Source: Valencia hispanica (lineage: Eukaryota; Chordata; Actinopteri; Cyprinodontiformes; Valenciidae). Taken from it: 64,000 nucleotides of DNA. The DNA lies in the NCBI GenBank assembly GCA_963556495.2, contig OY747704.1:3995501-4059500 (forward strand). Direction: 5' to 3'. Shown one piece after another: positions 22,735 through 35,449 of the stretch. Made by a program: the position numbers and the translations under genes. Each line of letters starts with the position of its first letter. Position 1 is the first letter of the stretch. The notes under the pieces are model-generated. The model worked only from the letters and a program-made list of their open reading frames with translations. It did not search any database and had not been told where the DNA came from.

Positions 22735-24170
22735 TAAAAGAGTAAAAAATGTGGTGAAGTGTATAATTTTATTACCTTTGTTCAAAACAAAAAATGAATA
22801 AAATATTTCTACTTCAGCAAATTAATATATTGTGATAATGTTATCTATATCATATTAGTTTTTATGATATATAGTATACCAATAAAAAAAGTACATATTC
22901 ACTAAGAGTAATTTAATAGTACTTTGCCTGTGTTTATTGGACAGAATATTGTACTTTTTTGCTTGTTTTGTTCTTTTATTGTTACAAAGGTATAACGAGT
23001 GCTACCAGAAATATTCCTAAACCCCTACATTATGGTATCCTCCACACAGCCGAAGAAAGCTGGGGATTTTGGCACTTTCTTTGGCACGACGTTTATGATA
23101 GATAATATTTATGGTTTTAACAATCAACCTTGATGTCCCTCTGTATCAGTCACCGGCTCATCCTTTGCTGTATAAAAGCAATTTAGCATTGTGTTGTGTT
23201 TTCTTTTGGTTAAACTTGAAGTCAGAGTTGTTAAAATCCCAAATAAAATGAATATGAATAAGGCTGAAATGGAAAAGAATCTGAGCTGAGAGCTGATCTG
23301 GGAGTCCCCAAATTGTAAGGTAGGTAAATTGTAAGTCTCCACACACTTACAGCTCTGTGGGCTCTTCCAAATGAAAACTTTTATGGGTTTGTTTACTTCT
23401 TTTACTTTTCATTTGGCACCCTGAAAGTAGTTGAGAGGAAATGCATGTTTTCGGTTCTTGCCCATGCCTGCTCATTTCCGCTGATAACCCAAATATTATG
23501 CTCTCAAGTGTGTCCGTAGTCTACCTGACCCTCCCAGCATAGCTCAGATGCCTGTTCAAATATACTCCAGCTGGGCCGCTGCCAGCATATGCACTCACAC
23601 GGTCTCCCCATCCCATCATTTCTCCTTATAATCATTGTTGTACAGTTAGCTGGCGCAGTGAGGCATCCCCGAATGGAAGTGTGCTCCGAGATTAAATCCC
23701 TAAAATCACTCATGCCATGGGTGATCCTCTTCACAGGAAAGCTCAATCAGATTTAGCAAATATGTCTTAATTGCTGTGTCATTCGCGAAATAGGCTTTAA
23801 ATCACATCGGACGGTTTAATATCTGCTTAATTTAAGAAGTTAATAATGAGATTTAGTGGTTCAGCTGGGTCACATACCATCACACTCGGCTGTCACACTA
23901 CTACGTTTTCTCTGATGCCTTTAAATGTGAGATAAGCTTTGCCATTTAGCTTGTGCATGTCAGTAGATACATTGGGGCTAGACAAGTGGTGGATATGTGC
24001 CACACATTGGGTTTCAACTGTAAAGTAACTTGATTTGCTGACATGTTGAAAAGCAAGCAAAGGGGCTAAGGCTGACTTGATTCTAGAACCCACTATTTAG
24101 CATTTCCTGGTGTGTGTTTTATATATTTGACAGTACAAGTTTAATACAAATAACTGGTAAATGAAGTTGG
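22735..24170. other. No gene recognised; possible conserved non-coding segment at 23490-23800
   Basis: The segment around 23490-23800 has balanced composition, no repeat character and no frame, which is the look of conserved non-coding DNA. This is only an impression and needs alignment to other fish. Confidence 0.3.
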
Positions 24171-24178
24171 TGTGTGTG

Positions 24179-24179
24179 T

Positions 24180-24213
<34 letters not shown>
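24179..24213. repeat. (TAGA)n microsatellite
   Basis: About eight uninterrupted TAGA units, preceded by a TGTGTGTGTA run. Confidence 0.95.
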
Positions 24214-24505
24214 CAATCTCAAAGAGCTGGATCTTCTTGGTGAAATTTCTATCAGAAAGTGAAAAAACCCCACTACAACAGAAAAGCCTGGGACTCTCAT
24301 ATAAGTCAGAATTAGGAGTTGAAAAGTCAAACACTTCTCAACAACCTTGACCTTAAAATCCAAAATGGCTGCATACATGAAAAGTAGCAAAAGTTATAGT
24401 AACAACTTGCCAATTTGCACTGGTGTTAGTTTGTACACCAATGATGCTCAAAATCCAGAGAAATACATTGTTTAGGATTTTGTACCACTAATTAGAGTTA
24501 ACGTT

Positions 24506-24600
24506 ATCCATCCATCCATCCATCCATATACCCGCTGGGGGCTGTTGCCTGTCTCCAGCAGTCATTGGGCAAGGAGCAGTGTACACAGGATTCCAGTGTT
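24506..24600 (-). mobile_element. LINE 3' tail with (TCCA)5
   Basis: ATCCATCCATCCATCCATCC, then CCCGCTGGGGGCTGTTGCC and CTCCAGCAGTCATTGGGC: the antisense of a widespread fish LINE 3' end that terminates in TGGA repeats. It is related in sequence (CTCCAGCAGTCA against TGACTGCTGGAG) to the short insertion at 40185-40286, which lies in the opposite orientation. Confidence 0.6.
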
Positions 24601-24654
24601 ACTAGTCACTGAGCAGAATTATTAAACCTCTGGTTTTTTCTTGGGACTTTATTT

Positions 24655-24815
24655 TCTAAGTGGCCTTTATTGATCAGTAAATTACACGGAGATAGGGTGA
24701 AGAGACAGACGATAGACATGCAGCAAATGACCTGAAACCGGGAATCGAACCCAGGACAACTGCGTTGAAGACGACAGTTTCATGCTCTCCTAACTGAGCC
24801 ACTAACCCTGGTTTT
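24655..24815 (-). mobile_element. tRNA-derived SINE-like repeat (RNA polymerase III boxes)
   Basis: On the minus strand an A box TGGCTCAGTTAGG (24789-24801) is followed, at tRNA-like spacing, by a B box GGTTCGATTCC (24741-24751) that matches the consensus exactly. The D arm (GCTC/GAGC) and T arm (CTGGG/CCCGG) pair, but the acceptor stem does not, so it is a tRNA-derived relic rather than a working tRNA gene. The trailing region (about 24655-24735) resembles the body of an abundant fish repeat with GACATGCAGCAAATGACC. Confidence 0.6.
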
Positions 24816-24819
24816 CAGA

Positions 24820-27800
24820 CCTGAGTCTGGAAGTTGGTGTGACAAAAACTAAATAAGAGGTCTTTCTGAGCCAAGTATCATTCCAAACGTTCTTCTTGAA
24901 GGTGGTTAAGATGCTCTGTGACTGCTGAAAAAACCAACTGAACCTTTAATGTCCAGGCCAACACTATTCTAGAGAATGAATTGCTTTAAGATGGATGCTA
25001 AGTCTGTCTAGAAACAGCCTTAATTCTCCAAACACGCGTCAACCTGCCAACCAGCCAGGGAGGGCTCATTTGCATCTCTGTGTTGCCAGACCAGTAGCCA
25101 TCTCTGCTGCTAGCTCCTGTCTTAACATTAACCCTTAGCTGTTATGACTAAATATCCCCAGTCTTCCATTCCTTACAGCAGTTGGCTTCCTCACTCTATT
25201 CTATCCTGCCTTGAGTGAATTTTCTCTGTGTCAGCTCTGGTTTTTCTTACCCCCTTCCATCTCTGCTCTGCACCTTTGAACCCAACCTTGACTTGCTTGA
25301 TCACCTCACATCTCTCTGACACTGGTTGACTTATCCACTCCCTTGGCAAGCGTGAGAGAACTGCAGGGTATGTTTTACTTTTTCTTTTTTCCAAAGCTTT
25401 GTTGTTGGTTCATTTCAGGGTAGGGTTCAGCCTGAGCCCAAGTGCTCAGGCTGATAAATATGTAACCCAGACTCTGTTTCTAGCAGTTTAAAGGATCCCT
25501 ATCAAAGCATGATGAGAGGGCCCTTTGTGGTTGCCTCCTGGATTTAAGCGTGACGTTTCTCTGGTGTCTGCTGCTGCTGCTTTTTAATCTCCAGCAGTCT
25601 TTATCCCCCAAGTCACACTCCCGGCCACAGAGCTTGTACCCCTTAGACTAGTATATTTTGCTGTTTGACAAATCACAGCTTGTTTCACTCCTAATTGAGA
25701 AAGTATTGTAGATCAGAAACACAATAACCTTGTATGGCAGCTCCTTGAAACGACATGTTTTTTGTCTTTGTTTAAACTGTCTAGTCGACGCAGTGATGTG
25801 CTGAGAACGCTGATGAGCGTCGGGATCTGTTTCCCTTTTTTACCCAGCATTTTCTAGGCCATTATCACAGCCCCCCCACCTCTCACCCACCAATCCTAAA
25901 TTCAAAGAAAAGTAGGCTCAGGCTGAGAGATTTAGAAAACAGCAGTGGGGCCAACATCACAGATACTAACTCTGATTTAATATTTCAATTATCAGTTGAA
26001 CCAGCAGGGTGAGAAAGTGAGAATGACCTGGATACTGATCAACCTTCGTTCTGTGCTACCCTACAGCCTGAAAGAGCTGCTACAAACTGCACCAACAAAG
26101 AGAAAGGTTAAAGGGCCGCGGTGGAGTCAATGGTGGACTGTGAGACAGAAAAAGTTAGTTAGAAGCTCCGAGCAGCTGTTTGCTCAGTGGAGCTATTTTT
26201 CTAAACTCTAAACACCACACCTCCTTCCCCCTGACATCACACACTCACGCACACAGCCAAAATACAATAAAAGGTTTCAAACGATACCTTAATTGCTCTT
26301 TTAGGGTAAGTTTGTTAGAAAACTGCTGTTTTTACCGCCTTGCTGTAGCGACCACACCGGCTACACAAACCATTTCATTCCCACAAAGCATTTTAATTTT
26401 TATGACAACATTGCTGCTAGTCCCCCTCTAGTTTGCGCTCTGCTAACCTGATGCATGTATAGTGTCAATGCAAGGCCAAACAGAGCTTACTGTGGTGATG
26501 AGAAAACACAGGGTGAAATATTTTTAAAGACCTGGGAGTTTTCACCGCAGTACAAGTCACCGAGTTTAACAGCGCAGCGGTTTGGATCGGCTGATCCTCT
26601 GTGCGGCAGAGTTGTTGAGGGCAGTGCTTTAGAGAGCTGCTCTAGAGAATTAACTCCCCCATCCTATATACACACACACACCAGCAGAGGAAAATCTCTG
26701 CTGAATTCATGTCTCCTTTCACATTTCTAAGAGGCGTAAAACCTTTCTGGATTAAAGAAGGTAATCTGACAGGCAGAAGATTGTATTAGTTGAAATGTTG
26801 GCACAGCTTTTAATTTCTCCTACTTCCACCTCCACCCCCCTAGCCTGTCTCTGCTGCTGACCTGCTGGATAGTATTATGTTTTGCTCTTGAATTACAGCA
26901 ACAACAAAAAAAAACGCATCCCAATCTTCCCTGGTCTTCGGTCCCCCTCCCTCATGTTTTCTTTCTTATATCTCCTTCCTACCTCTCTACAGCTCTCCCA
27001 GCTGTGACAGCGCACACTCGTGTGAACCGGTGATTTATCATTTGCTAATCCGTGCTGATTATGGAGCTTTCCATGCAGCCCTTATCTGCTGCTGAGCCCG
27101 CTTTTCTCTCTGTAGCTGCCAATTATCTTTCGGGCAGCCCGCAAACAGACAGACTTCTCTCTGTCAGCCAGCTGCGTATTCGCCGCCAGCTTCTTGCCTC
27201 TTCTACGCAGGCAAACCGTATAGGCGTGCCTGCGGCAGGTTGGCTGGCTGAGGGTATCTATTTTAAGGCCCAAGTGCTTGTTGAAATGGCACATTGGGAG
27301 TTGGAAATGTCTCACACTTAGCTTCCATTCAGCTGACTGCAGAGCACTGAGAATATGTAAAGGGTTGTTTAAGAAAAGGATTGGTAAGTGATGCCAGAAA
27401 GCAGGATCAATGCCAGCTGTAAGGTCCTGGGGAAAGATTTAGGTGAGAATCAAGCAACTGATCTTCGTCTGTTCGTCTCTGGTTCCATTGGTTCATTAAT
27501 CGATCTTTAGGAGCTTGTATAGATTTGGACTAAAGCACTAAGGATATGTCCCTATATCTTCACAAGCCATTGAGAAGCTCAGAAGCTTTGTTGTTTGCGT
27601 ATCACCATCAAGGTCGTCGTTCTGCTCAGATGCCTCTTCCGAGAGGCTGGATGGTGATGTCGTGCTGTGTCATCAACGCTCCCTGTGGCTTGCCACTTGG
27701 ACCGTCAGAGCATGTGCATGACAGAGCGAGGTTGCAAGGCCTTGCCCAGGGGGAGGGCATGCAGATCGCATTGTGCTCAGCTGATGTGGCAACGAATTGT

Positions 27801-28685
27801 CACAGTAATGGGAAGTGACGTGCACATCAGAGCAATGTGGGTCAGAACGCCAGACGACCAGCCCGCGGCCTGTATCTGCTCCGCCTGTCTAATCTCCTGC
27901 AGCCCGACCAGACGGGACTCTCTAATCGACCCTGATATTCACTGAACACACATTACCATCGCTCCTCGCACTCTCCAGCACAAACACGCACAAGGAGCTC
28001 CCAGGAATCTCTGGATGTGCCACTAGAGAGGTTCAGATTCAGCAGTTGTCCTCCTGTTTGTCTGGAATGCCATTTGAGGTTCCTCAAACATTCTGTGCTG
28101 GCCCTAGCTAAATTCAATTTGCTGAACGTGTGTCGAATTCAGATGTTACCCTTCAGTTCGTCACTGTTGCTCTTTATTGCGACAACAGTTTTTTCACTAT
28201 TTGCCATGCCTTTGTGGGTTCTGAAATATTTGAGGACAGCAAAAAATACATTCGGTGTTTTGTGGTGTTTCCGCAGCAAGAAACTGACTGAGCTGTGATT
28301 TTTCAGTGAATACAAAATGTGGGTCAGATGGACACGGAACCTAATAGGATTCCTATGACACGGTCAGAGGGCTGGCGTGGAGAGGAGGGAAGATTGGAAA
28401 GGCTGGGGGAGAAACGAACACCACAAGTGAACTTTTGTGTTTGCTTAGCACCTGGGTACTGACTTAACAATGACACGGAAGCTAGGGGGAAGTGACAGAT
28501 TAGGCTGTTAAGTTTTTCTCCACAGATTTTTGAAGTTTAGTCATGATTGTAAGAGGAGCTGGAGAAGTTCAGCCTTCCTGAATCTGCTTCTGCCTGATCA
28601 AAGGCTGTAATTTCCTGTTCGTTTCAGGACCCCATCCCCCAACTCAGAGCTCCAGTTTGTTAATCCCACCCCTTAAAACTACCCT
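24820..28685. other. No gene recognised; possible conserved non-coding DNA near 27000-27330
   Basis: Mostly unique-looking sequence. 27000-27330 is non-repetitive with an open frame on both strands (27052-27321 +, 27082-27315 -). Neither has protein-family motifs, so chance or selection for non-coding function are both possible. Confidence 0.35.
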
Positions 28686-28720
28686 ACACACACACACACA
28701 CACACACACATACACACACA
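28686..28720. repeat. (CA)n microsatellite
   Basis: CA run interrupted once by TA. Confidence 0.95.
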
Positions 28721-30543
28721 CCCTCCAGCCCCCAACCCTGTGCTTATAGGCCCGCTCCACTCTGGGCTGAGGACCAGGAGGCTCTACGCTTTGTGTCAGC
28801 AGGCTCACGACTGAGCACCAACAAATCCTCATTGTCCCGCGCTAGAGTGGTGACCGCAGAGGAGGAGGGGAGATGGACGGGAGGTGGGTAGGCGAGGAAG
28901 GCATGGCCGTCTGGTTTCTATTCAAATCCAGGTATCCACACGGCCCTGTGAGGGGAGCGAGGGGTGCAGAGGGGCTCACACGACTCCTCCAAAGCCAGGA
29001 GCAAAGTTCACACAGGCCTCAGCTTTGGGCTTGACAGGAGCTGAGGTGTCGGGGTCATTGAGTTGCTCTTCTGAACTGAAGTGATAGTGAATTTCTCAAA
29101 TCAACGTTGTCCCTTAAAACACTGCACAGCTCCGTTAGAGACATGATAACACGCTGAATCCCAGTTACCTCGGCAGAGTCCAAACATTATCGTTCTGTCA
29201 GCAGAGGACTTTGACTATCGTTTTTTTTGTCATTGAGCAATCTCTATGAGAACATGCTGTTATTCCTCATTTAAAGACAAAACACTGAGCATACCCTCAT
29301 CTGTCTGTGGGCACCTAAAGGCTCTGTTGACTGGAGCTACAGTGTATATGACTTGAGAAAGAAGTCAGTGCCGGTGGCGAGAGCTTGAAATGTTTCTCTG
29401 AGTAACAAGACTCTACATGTACTGGCATTTCAGAGGGATTCAGCATTAAAACTTCAGAGGACCAACACACTTTTTTTCTTCTTCTAGAACCTGAGCCGAT
29501 TGCTGTTGTTTTCATTCCAGATGTTTTTCAAGTAATTACGCTTGTCTTTGACTTCCTACAGCTGAAGTTGATGATCTGCTCTTTACTCATGACTAGTTAT
29601 CAACTAAGTTAGGTGTTGTAAAGGGTGATGTTTCCTCGGAAGCCACTGTGTACATCTGTGATCCCCAGACATGTTTTTGTTATTCCCAAATGCACACAGC
29701 TTTTTTTTCTCTCCTGATGGATTAAGAGCTTTGGACAAAAGCAGAACTGGGGGGAAAAAAAAGGTTTGCGAGCATTTCCTGTCAAAGAATATATTCCATA
29801 CCCAGCAACCAGCGAGAGAAACCAGTTTAAAAAAAGGGGAATAGAAAATGACGAGCTCTGTGTAAATGTCTGTTTCTCCTATTCTTCCTCTTTTGTCATT
29901 GGCTATATTTAACCCACTCCTACGTTGAGGCTTCCTTTGGTGCCGTTTCTTCCAGACTCTTACAAGTGCTCTGGATTTGAAGAGCTTTTAATCTATTTAT
30001 GTCCATATATCCAAAAATCCGTTGGACAAAACTGATACAGACATCAGGACTGAGTGAGGGGGCTCATCCTATTCAATCTTTTTTTTTGGGGGGGGGGGGG
30101 AGGGCTGCCAAGCATGCTGGGAGTTCTCATGAAGCGAAGCGTGGTCGCCCCCAAATTCCAGCGGCAACTCCAATCCTGCGCCCCGATGTTAAAGGCTGAC
30201 GCCCCACCCTTCACCCCCGCACCGCCCTCTGCTCACAGAGCGGGCCAGCAGCTGGCTGACCTGTCCCTTCGCTGCAGCCTCTAATGGCTGACCTGCCCCG
30301 TCTGGTCGGCCCTGCTTGCTTTTGTCTACTGTCTGGCTCAGTTCCTCTCCAGTCACACATCGCTACCGGCTACCGCAGCCCACATTCCCACAGAGAGGAG
30401 GAAAAAAGAACACAGACTCACAATCACACACTTTTCACACTTTGTGCAGCGTACAGAATCTGTCTGTTCACACATAACATCCCTTTCAAAAGTGTCCCGT
30501 ACACACCGTACTGAACACCAACTCAATCTCACAACCCCCCCCA

Positions 30544-30567
30544 ACACACACACACACACACACACAC
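30544..30567. repeat. (CA)12 microsatellite
   Basis: Uninterrupted CA run. Confidence 0.95.
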
Positions 30568-30988
30568 GTCAAGATCAGTTAAAAATTCCTGCTGCAAATG
30601 AAAATAAATGATTTTTCAGCGGGGAACATTTGTAGGGATTAAAGCAACTTTTTTTATCTTTTAGTTTTTGATTTTTTTCTTTTGTGTAAATGCTGCCGTA
30701 GGTAATCAAGAAGTGATACATTATGAGCCATGAAACAGAGAAATAAAAGTCTAGAGGCAAAGCAGTTCAGATACATACCTAAAGTGTGGCCAAAAGTTCA
30801 GAGTTGGGGAACCGTGGCAACGGGATGGCAGATAAGACGAGAGCGAAAAGTGTCCATGTTCAGGGAGAGACCTCATGTAAGACGGGCTGAAAAGTTGCCG
30901 CTGAAATGGGTTGAACGGGTTCCTCTCCCTTCCTCCTTCCCCTTTCTCCCTCTCTCTGTCTCTCTGCGTTTCTCCTCTCAGATGTGCA

Positions 30989-31030
30989 AACACACACACA
31001 CACACACACACTCTCTCTCTCTTTCTCTCT
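30989..31030. repeat. Compound (CA)n(CT)n microsatellite
   Basis: About 11 CA units directly followed by about 8 CT units, then TCTCTTTCTCTCT-like sequence. Confidence 0.9.
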
Positions 31031-31539
31031 GACACGCAGGCTCTCAGTCTGGTCTCTCACGGCTCCAGTGGGAAGCCAGCAGTTTGCAAATACAACTCTC
31101 TTCCAAACCTCTTTCTTCCTTTCTGTGTTTTTCCCTCCCTGATCGTCATTCCTTCTGAATATCTACGTAAGTAAACAAGCGGATGCGTTCCCTCATGCAC
31201 CACCACCCCCAACCCCTCACCCCCACCCCACCCTGCACACGCAAACACACCCACATGCGCACAAACACTTGTACTGACAAAAGTCTGGCTACAGCACAAG
31301 TTATTAAACTGCTCCACATTTCCCTGCATGCACTATATATGAGGGAGTTGACAGACGTACCACACAGAGTCATGTGTGGGTAGAGGGCTGTTGCGATTGG
31401 CTGAAGGCCTGAAAGCCAGTGGCAGGAGGGGAATTAGGGTGTCCTGCGATTGGTCTGAACTCAGACCATTGAAAGCAAAATGCTTCACCATTGAATGGTT
31501 GCCTAACTGGGTGGAGTTAGAGGGACACTACTGGAAGGT

Positions 31540-31700
31540 TCGGGCCAGATTTGCCTAAATATCCTGGGAGCTGATTATCTTTATTAGAGCATTAACCGCC
31601 ATGGATGGGCCGATCAAAGGCTTATTTATTTGCATCACAGGTGCATTAATTTGTTTAATAATTGGCTAAGGGAAAAGATGACCCCATTTGTTACTCACCT
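31540..31700. other. Candidate conserved non-coding element
   Basis: GAGCTGATTATCTTTATTAG, GGGCCGATCAAAGGCTTATT and CATTAATTTGTTTAATAATTGG show the homeodomain-, GATA- and TCF-like word content and moderate AT bias typical of deeply conserved vertebrate enhancers. CCGATCAAAG resembles a TCF/LEF site. No coding frame. This is pattern impression only. Confidence 0.3.
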
Positions 31701-32063
31701 GTAAACAGGTAGCTAAAATAAGAAAAAAGGAAATTCAGTTGCTACAAAATTCCAAGAAAACCTGTTGGGCTAATTGACATAACTTGTACTGTTAGATATT
31801 TATCCAGAAGAAAAACATTTTGATAAATTATCTCCAATCTATATTAAATCATCCTAACATTTGAAATTGTGAAAGGCTTTTCAGGCACATATTATCAAAG
31901 GCTTAGACAAAAATCAGAAATGAGGTCATGATGCTGAGTATTAATGAGCTCTGATAATCCCATGCCTCCACAAAAACACATAGATGAGTGATTTTTAACC
32001 AGCGTGACTTCAAGTGTGAAGAACTGTTGGATTAGTTTTTTGTAGCAACATACAGTCATGATG

Positions 32064-32816
32064 GTAGAACCGCGCCGCTCATGGTGACAGCGTGTTGGAG
32101 CAGCTCTGTTGCGTTAGTTCAGATGTGTTCTTTTTCTAGACTGTGGTTTGTACATTTTTTTGGTTGAGGCGTTGCTGGCTTGGACAATTATTCCCTCTGC
32201 TTTTAGGTACTGTGCAGCTGGAAGGATTTTTGCTCTTTTTTTACTTTTGGATAGCTGTTATGATGCATAACATGTCAACATCAGCTGTTTAGCATCCCAG
32301 AACCTGAACTACGATGCCAAACCAAAGATGATATGAAAAGGAGGCTTCATTGATGCAGAGCAGGACCAAAGAGCAGAGAGAAGGAGGAAATTCAAACCAT
32401 TTCTTCTGTTGATATTAATAGGCAGGATTATATCCCGTTCTCCAATGTGTCTCTGCCCAGCTTTCTAACCATTTAACCAGACAGAGATTTAAAGAGGAGC
32501 GGCAAAAGCAAATGAGGTGGATTAGAGCTTGCCAACAACTGATTGTGTCATCCAGGGCGTGTTATTGTGGAATATTGTCTCTGCTGCCCAGATATTAAGC
32601 TGTTGGCATGTCATGAGACTGTTGTACATTAGAAGTCTTCAGTCATAGGCCTCTTCAGAGTCGTTGAAAGACTGACCGCTGCTGGAGATCCTTCCTTCCT
32701 ATAGCATCAACATCCACAACGACTGAAGATACTTGGATGATATCAGTTACGACAACATTTAATTTCCCTTTGGGATAAAGAAAGGATTTTAGAATTGAAT
32801 TAAATTTTGAATTAAC
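32064..32816 (+). mobile_element. Deleted LINE-like element, copy A
   Basis: The start (GCGTGTTGGAGCAGCTCTGTT, 32089-32109) and middle (GTGCAGCTGGAAGGATTTTTG, 32213-32233; GTTATGATGCATAAC, 32256-32271) match copy B at 56869-57405. The end does too: GTCTTCAGTCA, then AACATTTAATTTCCCTTTGGG (32754-32774) and an AATAAAG/AATTGAATT-like tail. Both copies join an apparent 5' region directly to an apparent 3' end, with the polymerase-coding middle absent, so they are non-autonomous. The parent LINE clade is not certain. Confidence 0.6.
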
Positions 32817-32819
32817 ATG

Positions 32820-33985
32820 TGCATCCTGCTTCCAACCATGACTTTAACGTTTAACCACCTTCTGGAATTACTTAATCTAACCGCAAGTGTACATAAAACC
32901 CACAACAGAGTTCACATTGTTGTTGTTCATTAAATAAAGATCTCATACTGGAAAAGCTTTATGTGGAAACACAGAGCCAAACATTGTGCTCTTTATTATG
33001 GCCAAACATCTCTACATTGGTCTCATTTGTTCAAAGGACATTTTTTAAGAAGTTTTGGTGGTTTAGGCAACAGTAAAAACATAAGCTGATTGGACATTTT
33101 CCTTTTAGAAGAAAAAAGATTTTTTTTTTCTTCAGGCAATGGATACACTTGCTGTCTAAATGTGTCGCATTAAACTTTCATCTATATCATTTAACATGCT
33201 GACTGTAGAGTCTGATATGGACAAGGATGTAACACCCACAATCTTTCCATTTTTTGATCTTTCTTTTAACAAAGTGTGACAGTGTTTTGTGTTTTTACTA
33301 TGATTGTAGGCAATCACATTTGACAGATCTTTACTTTGCTTAAACATATAGTTTATAATTGTGTATGTCCTGCTGCTTTTAGATTGCTTCACACTTTACT
33401 GCACTTGCTGGCCGCTTGAATAGGTAACCCAGTTCAATTTATTGTTAACATAAATACTGAATCAGTCAATCACATGACCGCAACATAATGAGTTGAGGAT
33501 CTAGACCTGACGAAGACATCTTGGTGAAGTCCAACTCAAGCATCAGAATAAAGAATAAAGGGGTTTTAAGTGACTTGAACGTGGCATGGTTGTTGGTGCC
33601 AGATGGGAGGTCTGACAATTTCCGAACCTGCTGATTACCCACAGATAACCACATAAAGGCTACAAGTTGCACATGCTCACTAAAACTGGAAAGTAACCGA
33701 TTGGAAAGCATTGCTTGTTCTAATCAGGTTAGAACATTCAGGGGGGGGTAGAATTAAATATATGGCAACAATGTGCAGCCCTGACTGTTGCTTCTTTCTG
33801 ATGCTCTGTTGAAAGTAACATTTCAGGAAATAAATACAAACAATATTTTCTTCCTCTGCACACTGCTGGGCTTCATTCTGATGGAATTAAGCCCAGCTGG
33901 GTGCTGTCAATCAAAAGGGAAAACTGAACCTACCTGCCGATGCGCCACAATCAGCTCATCCAATGGAAGTAGGTAAATGTTTAAA
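32820..33985. other. No gene recognised
   Basis: AT-rich sequence with no recognisable repeat ends. The frame at 33156-33392 (-) lacks motifs. Confidence 0.4.
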
Positions 33986-34945
33986 TAAAGGCAAGGCAAT
34001 TTTATTTGTATAGGACATTTTCAACAACAGGTTCATTCAAGGTGCTTTACATGATTTGGTGATTTAAAAACAAAACAAACATGGAATATAACGTTGGAAA
34101 TTAAAAGTAAAAGTAGTAAATTAGCATGAAACACACATTACACATGATACACAATAAAGCAAGAGAAAGATCAATATAGCAAGAGAGCCTGAACCCATTT
34201 CATACATATGACATCAAGCATTTACTCGAAGGTAATTCTAATCAGTTTAGTTTAGTTTTTAGTCTCGATTTAAAGCAGTTCAGAGTTTCAGCAGCTCTTC
34301 ACTCGTCAGGAAGTTTGTTCCAGGGAAGGGGAGTATAGAAACTGAAAGCTGCTTCTCCATGTTTAGTTCTGAGTCTAGGGATGTTTAGTAGGCTAGAGTT
34401 GGAGGACCTGAGTGGTTTTGATGGTTGGTACCGTGACAACAGGTCTTCAACATATTTTGGTGCTAAGCCATTCAATGATTTATAAACTAGTAAAAGTATT
34501 TAGAAGTCTATTCTCTGAGCTACAGGGAGCCAGTGTAAGGACTTTAGAACTGGGGTGATGTGCTCTACTTTCCTGGTTCTAGTGAGGAACACGAGCAGCA
34601 GCGTTCTGGATCAGCTGCAGCTGTCTGATTGACTTTTTAGGCAGACCTGTGAAGATGCTGTTGCAGTGATCAATCTGAGTAAAGATAAACTCATGGATGA
34701 GTTTTTCTAGGTCCTGTTGCGACATCAGTCCTTTAATCCTTGAAATGTTCTCCAGGTGATAGAAGGCTGACCTTGTTATTGCCTTTATGTGACCCTGGAG
34801 GTTCAGGTCTGAGTCCATTACTACACCTAGGTTTCGTGCCTGATTAGTAGTTTCTAGCTGGATTAATTGAAGCGGTGTGCTGAATGAATGAGCAGAGTGT
34901 CTGAGAGTGATTACTAGCCTTTCTAACGTGAATCTGAAGTTACAG
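33986..34945 (-). mobile_element. L2/Rex1-type LINE, 5'-truncated and decayed, antisense
   Basis: The + strand starts with the antisense tail AAGGCAATTTTATTTGTATA (33989-34008) and TTCAAGGTGCTTTACATG. Reading the minus strand from about 34850 down, the C-terminal part of a LINE reverse-transcriptase protein is readable: [40 protein letters not shown] and QLIQNAAAR. Frameshifts at about 34580 follow, and then the block HGEAAFSFY...L-W-N-K-L in another frame (about 34370-34300). It is the 3' third of the element. Sister fragments lie at 46760-47320 and 50716-51022. Confidence 0.8.
34579..34818 (-). pseudogene. LINE reverse-transcriptase C-terminal remnant
   Basis: A 79-residue stretch covers the region just after the catalytic palm of L2/Rex1-like polymerases. 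Readable motifs are [40 protein letters not shown], and ASN-type IDHCNSIFTGLPKKS followed by IRQLQLIQNAAARV. The YADD catalytic box lies upstream and is not present. It ends at a frameshift, after which related sequence continues in another frame to about 34240. Not functional. Confidence 0.75.
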
Positions 34946-34949
34946 TTGA

Positions 34950-35447
34950 GTTAAATAACTGTAGTTGTTACAAGCTGAAGTTAGCATATGATCTGTAGTT
35001 CCTGGCACATCTGATGTCAGCTCAGTGTGGTGTTTTCCTCTTGAAACAGCTGTGAAGTGATGTTAGAACAGACTTTTATACCCTTACCTTCTGATTGGTT
35101 GTTGGACTTTATTTTCTTTGTGAATAGGCTAGAGAGAGGCCTTATCAGCTTGTAATTAGATATCTTAGAAATATATTTTTATTCCATAGCAGGCCCGTTA
35201 TTTATAGTTTGAATCCTCTTGTTGCCCATAAAAGCCAAAAAGTTTTTTTAAAGTTTTTAAATTGTGGCCTAGCAGGGTGTGAACAGAATTTGAGTCTTTA
35301 CTTTTTCTGTTACTTCACTTCCTTTATTTGTTACTATTGCAAAGAAACCAATCTACCTGTGAAAAAATGGGAATCCCTGTTTTAAATGATTTGAAAGGAT
35401 ACAATAAAACCTTTCACTTTCTCTCTTATCTCTTGCAATCTTAAATA
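34950..35447. other. No recognisable feature
   Basis: Spacer between the L2-type LINE and the Tc1 copy 2. Nothing supportable. Confidence 0.45.
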
Positions 35448-35449
35448 TA

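Larger units (their letters stand above)
28725..31535. other. No gene recognised
   Basis: Contains a T9G13 homopolymer junction (30079-30100), (CA)12 at 30544-30567, and a (CA)n-(CT)n tract at 30989-31030. A pyrimidine-CAG at 31039 and GTAAGT at 31169 frame a possible exon, but its content is not convincing (see rejected list). Confidence 0.4.

Noticed and set aside
24097..24390. Minus-strand frames with Ile-Tyr-Leu-Ser repeats
   Set aside because: Translation of the (TAGA)n microsatellite.
31040..31168. Possible exon between a CAG acceptor and GTAAGT donor
   Set aside because: The acceptor lies in a simple-sequence CT tract, the content is Ser/Leu/Phe-rich without protein character, and the pyrimidine tract arises from a microsatellite.
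30751..31174. Overlapping frames with Val-Cys or Thr-His repeats
   Set aside because: Encoded by (CA)n/(CT)n repeats.
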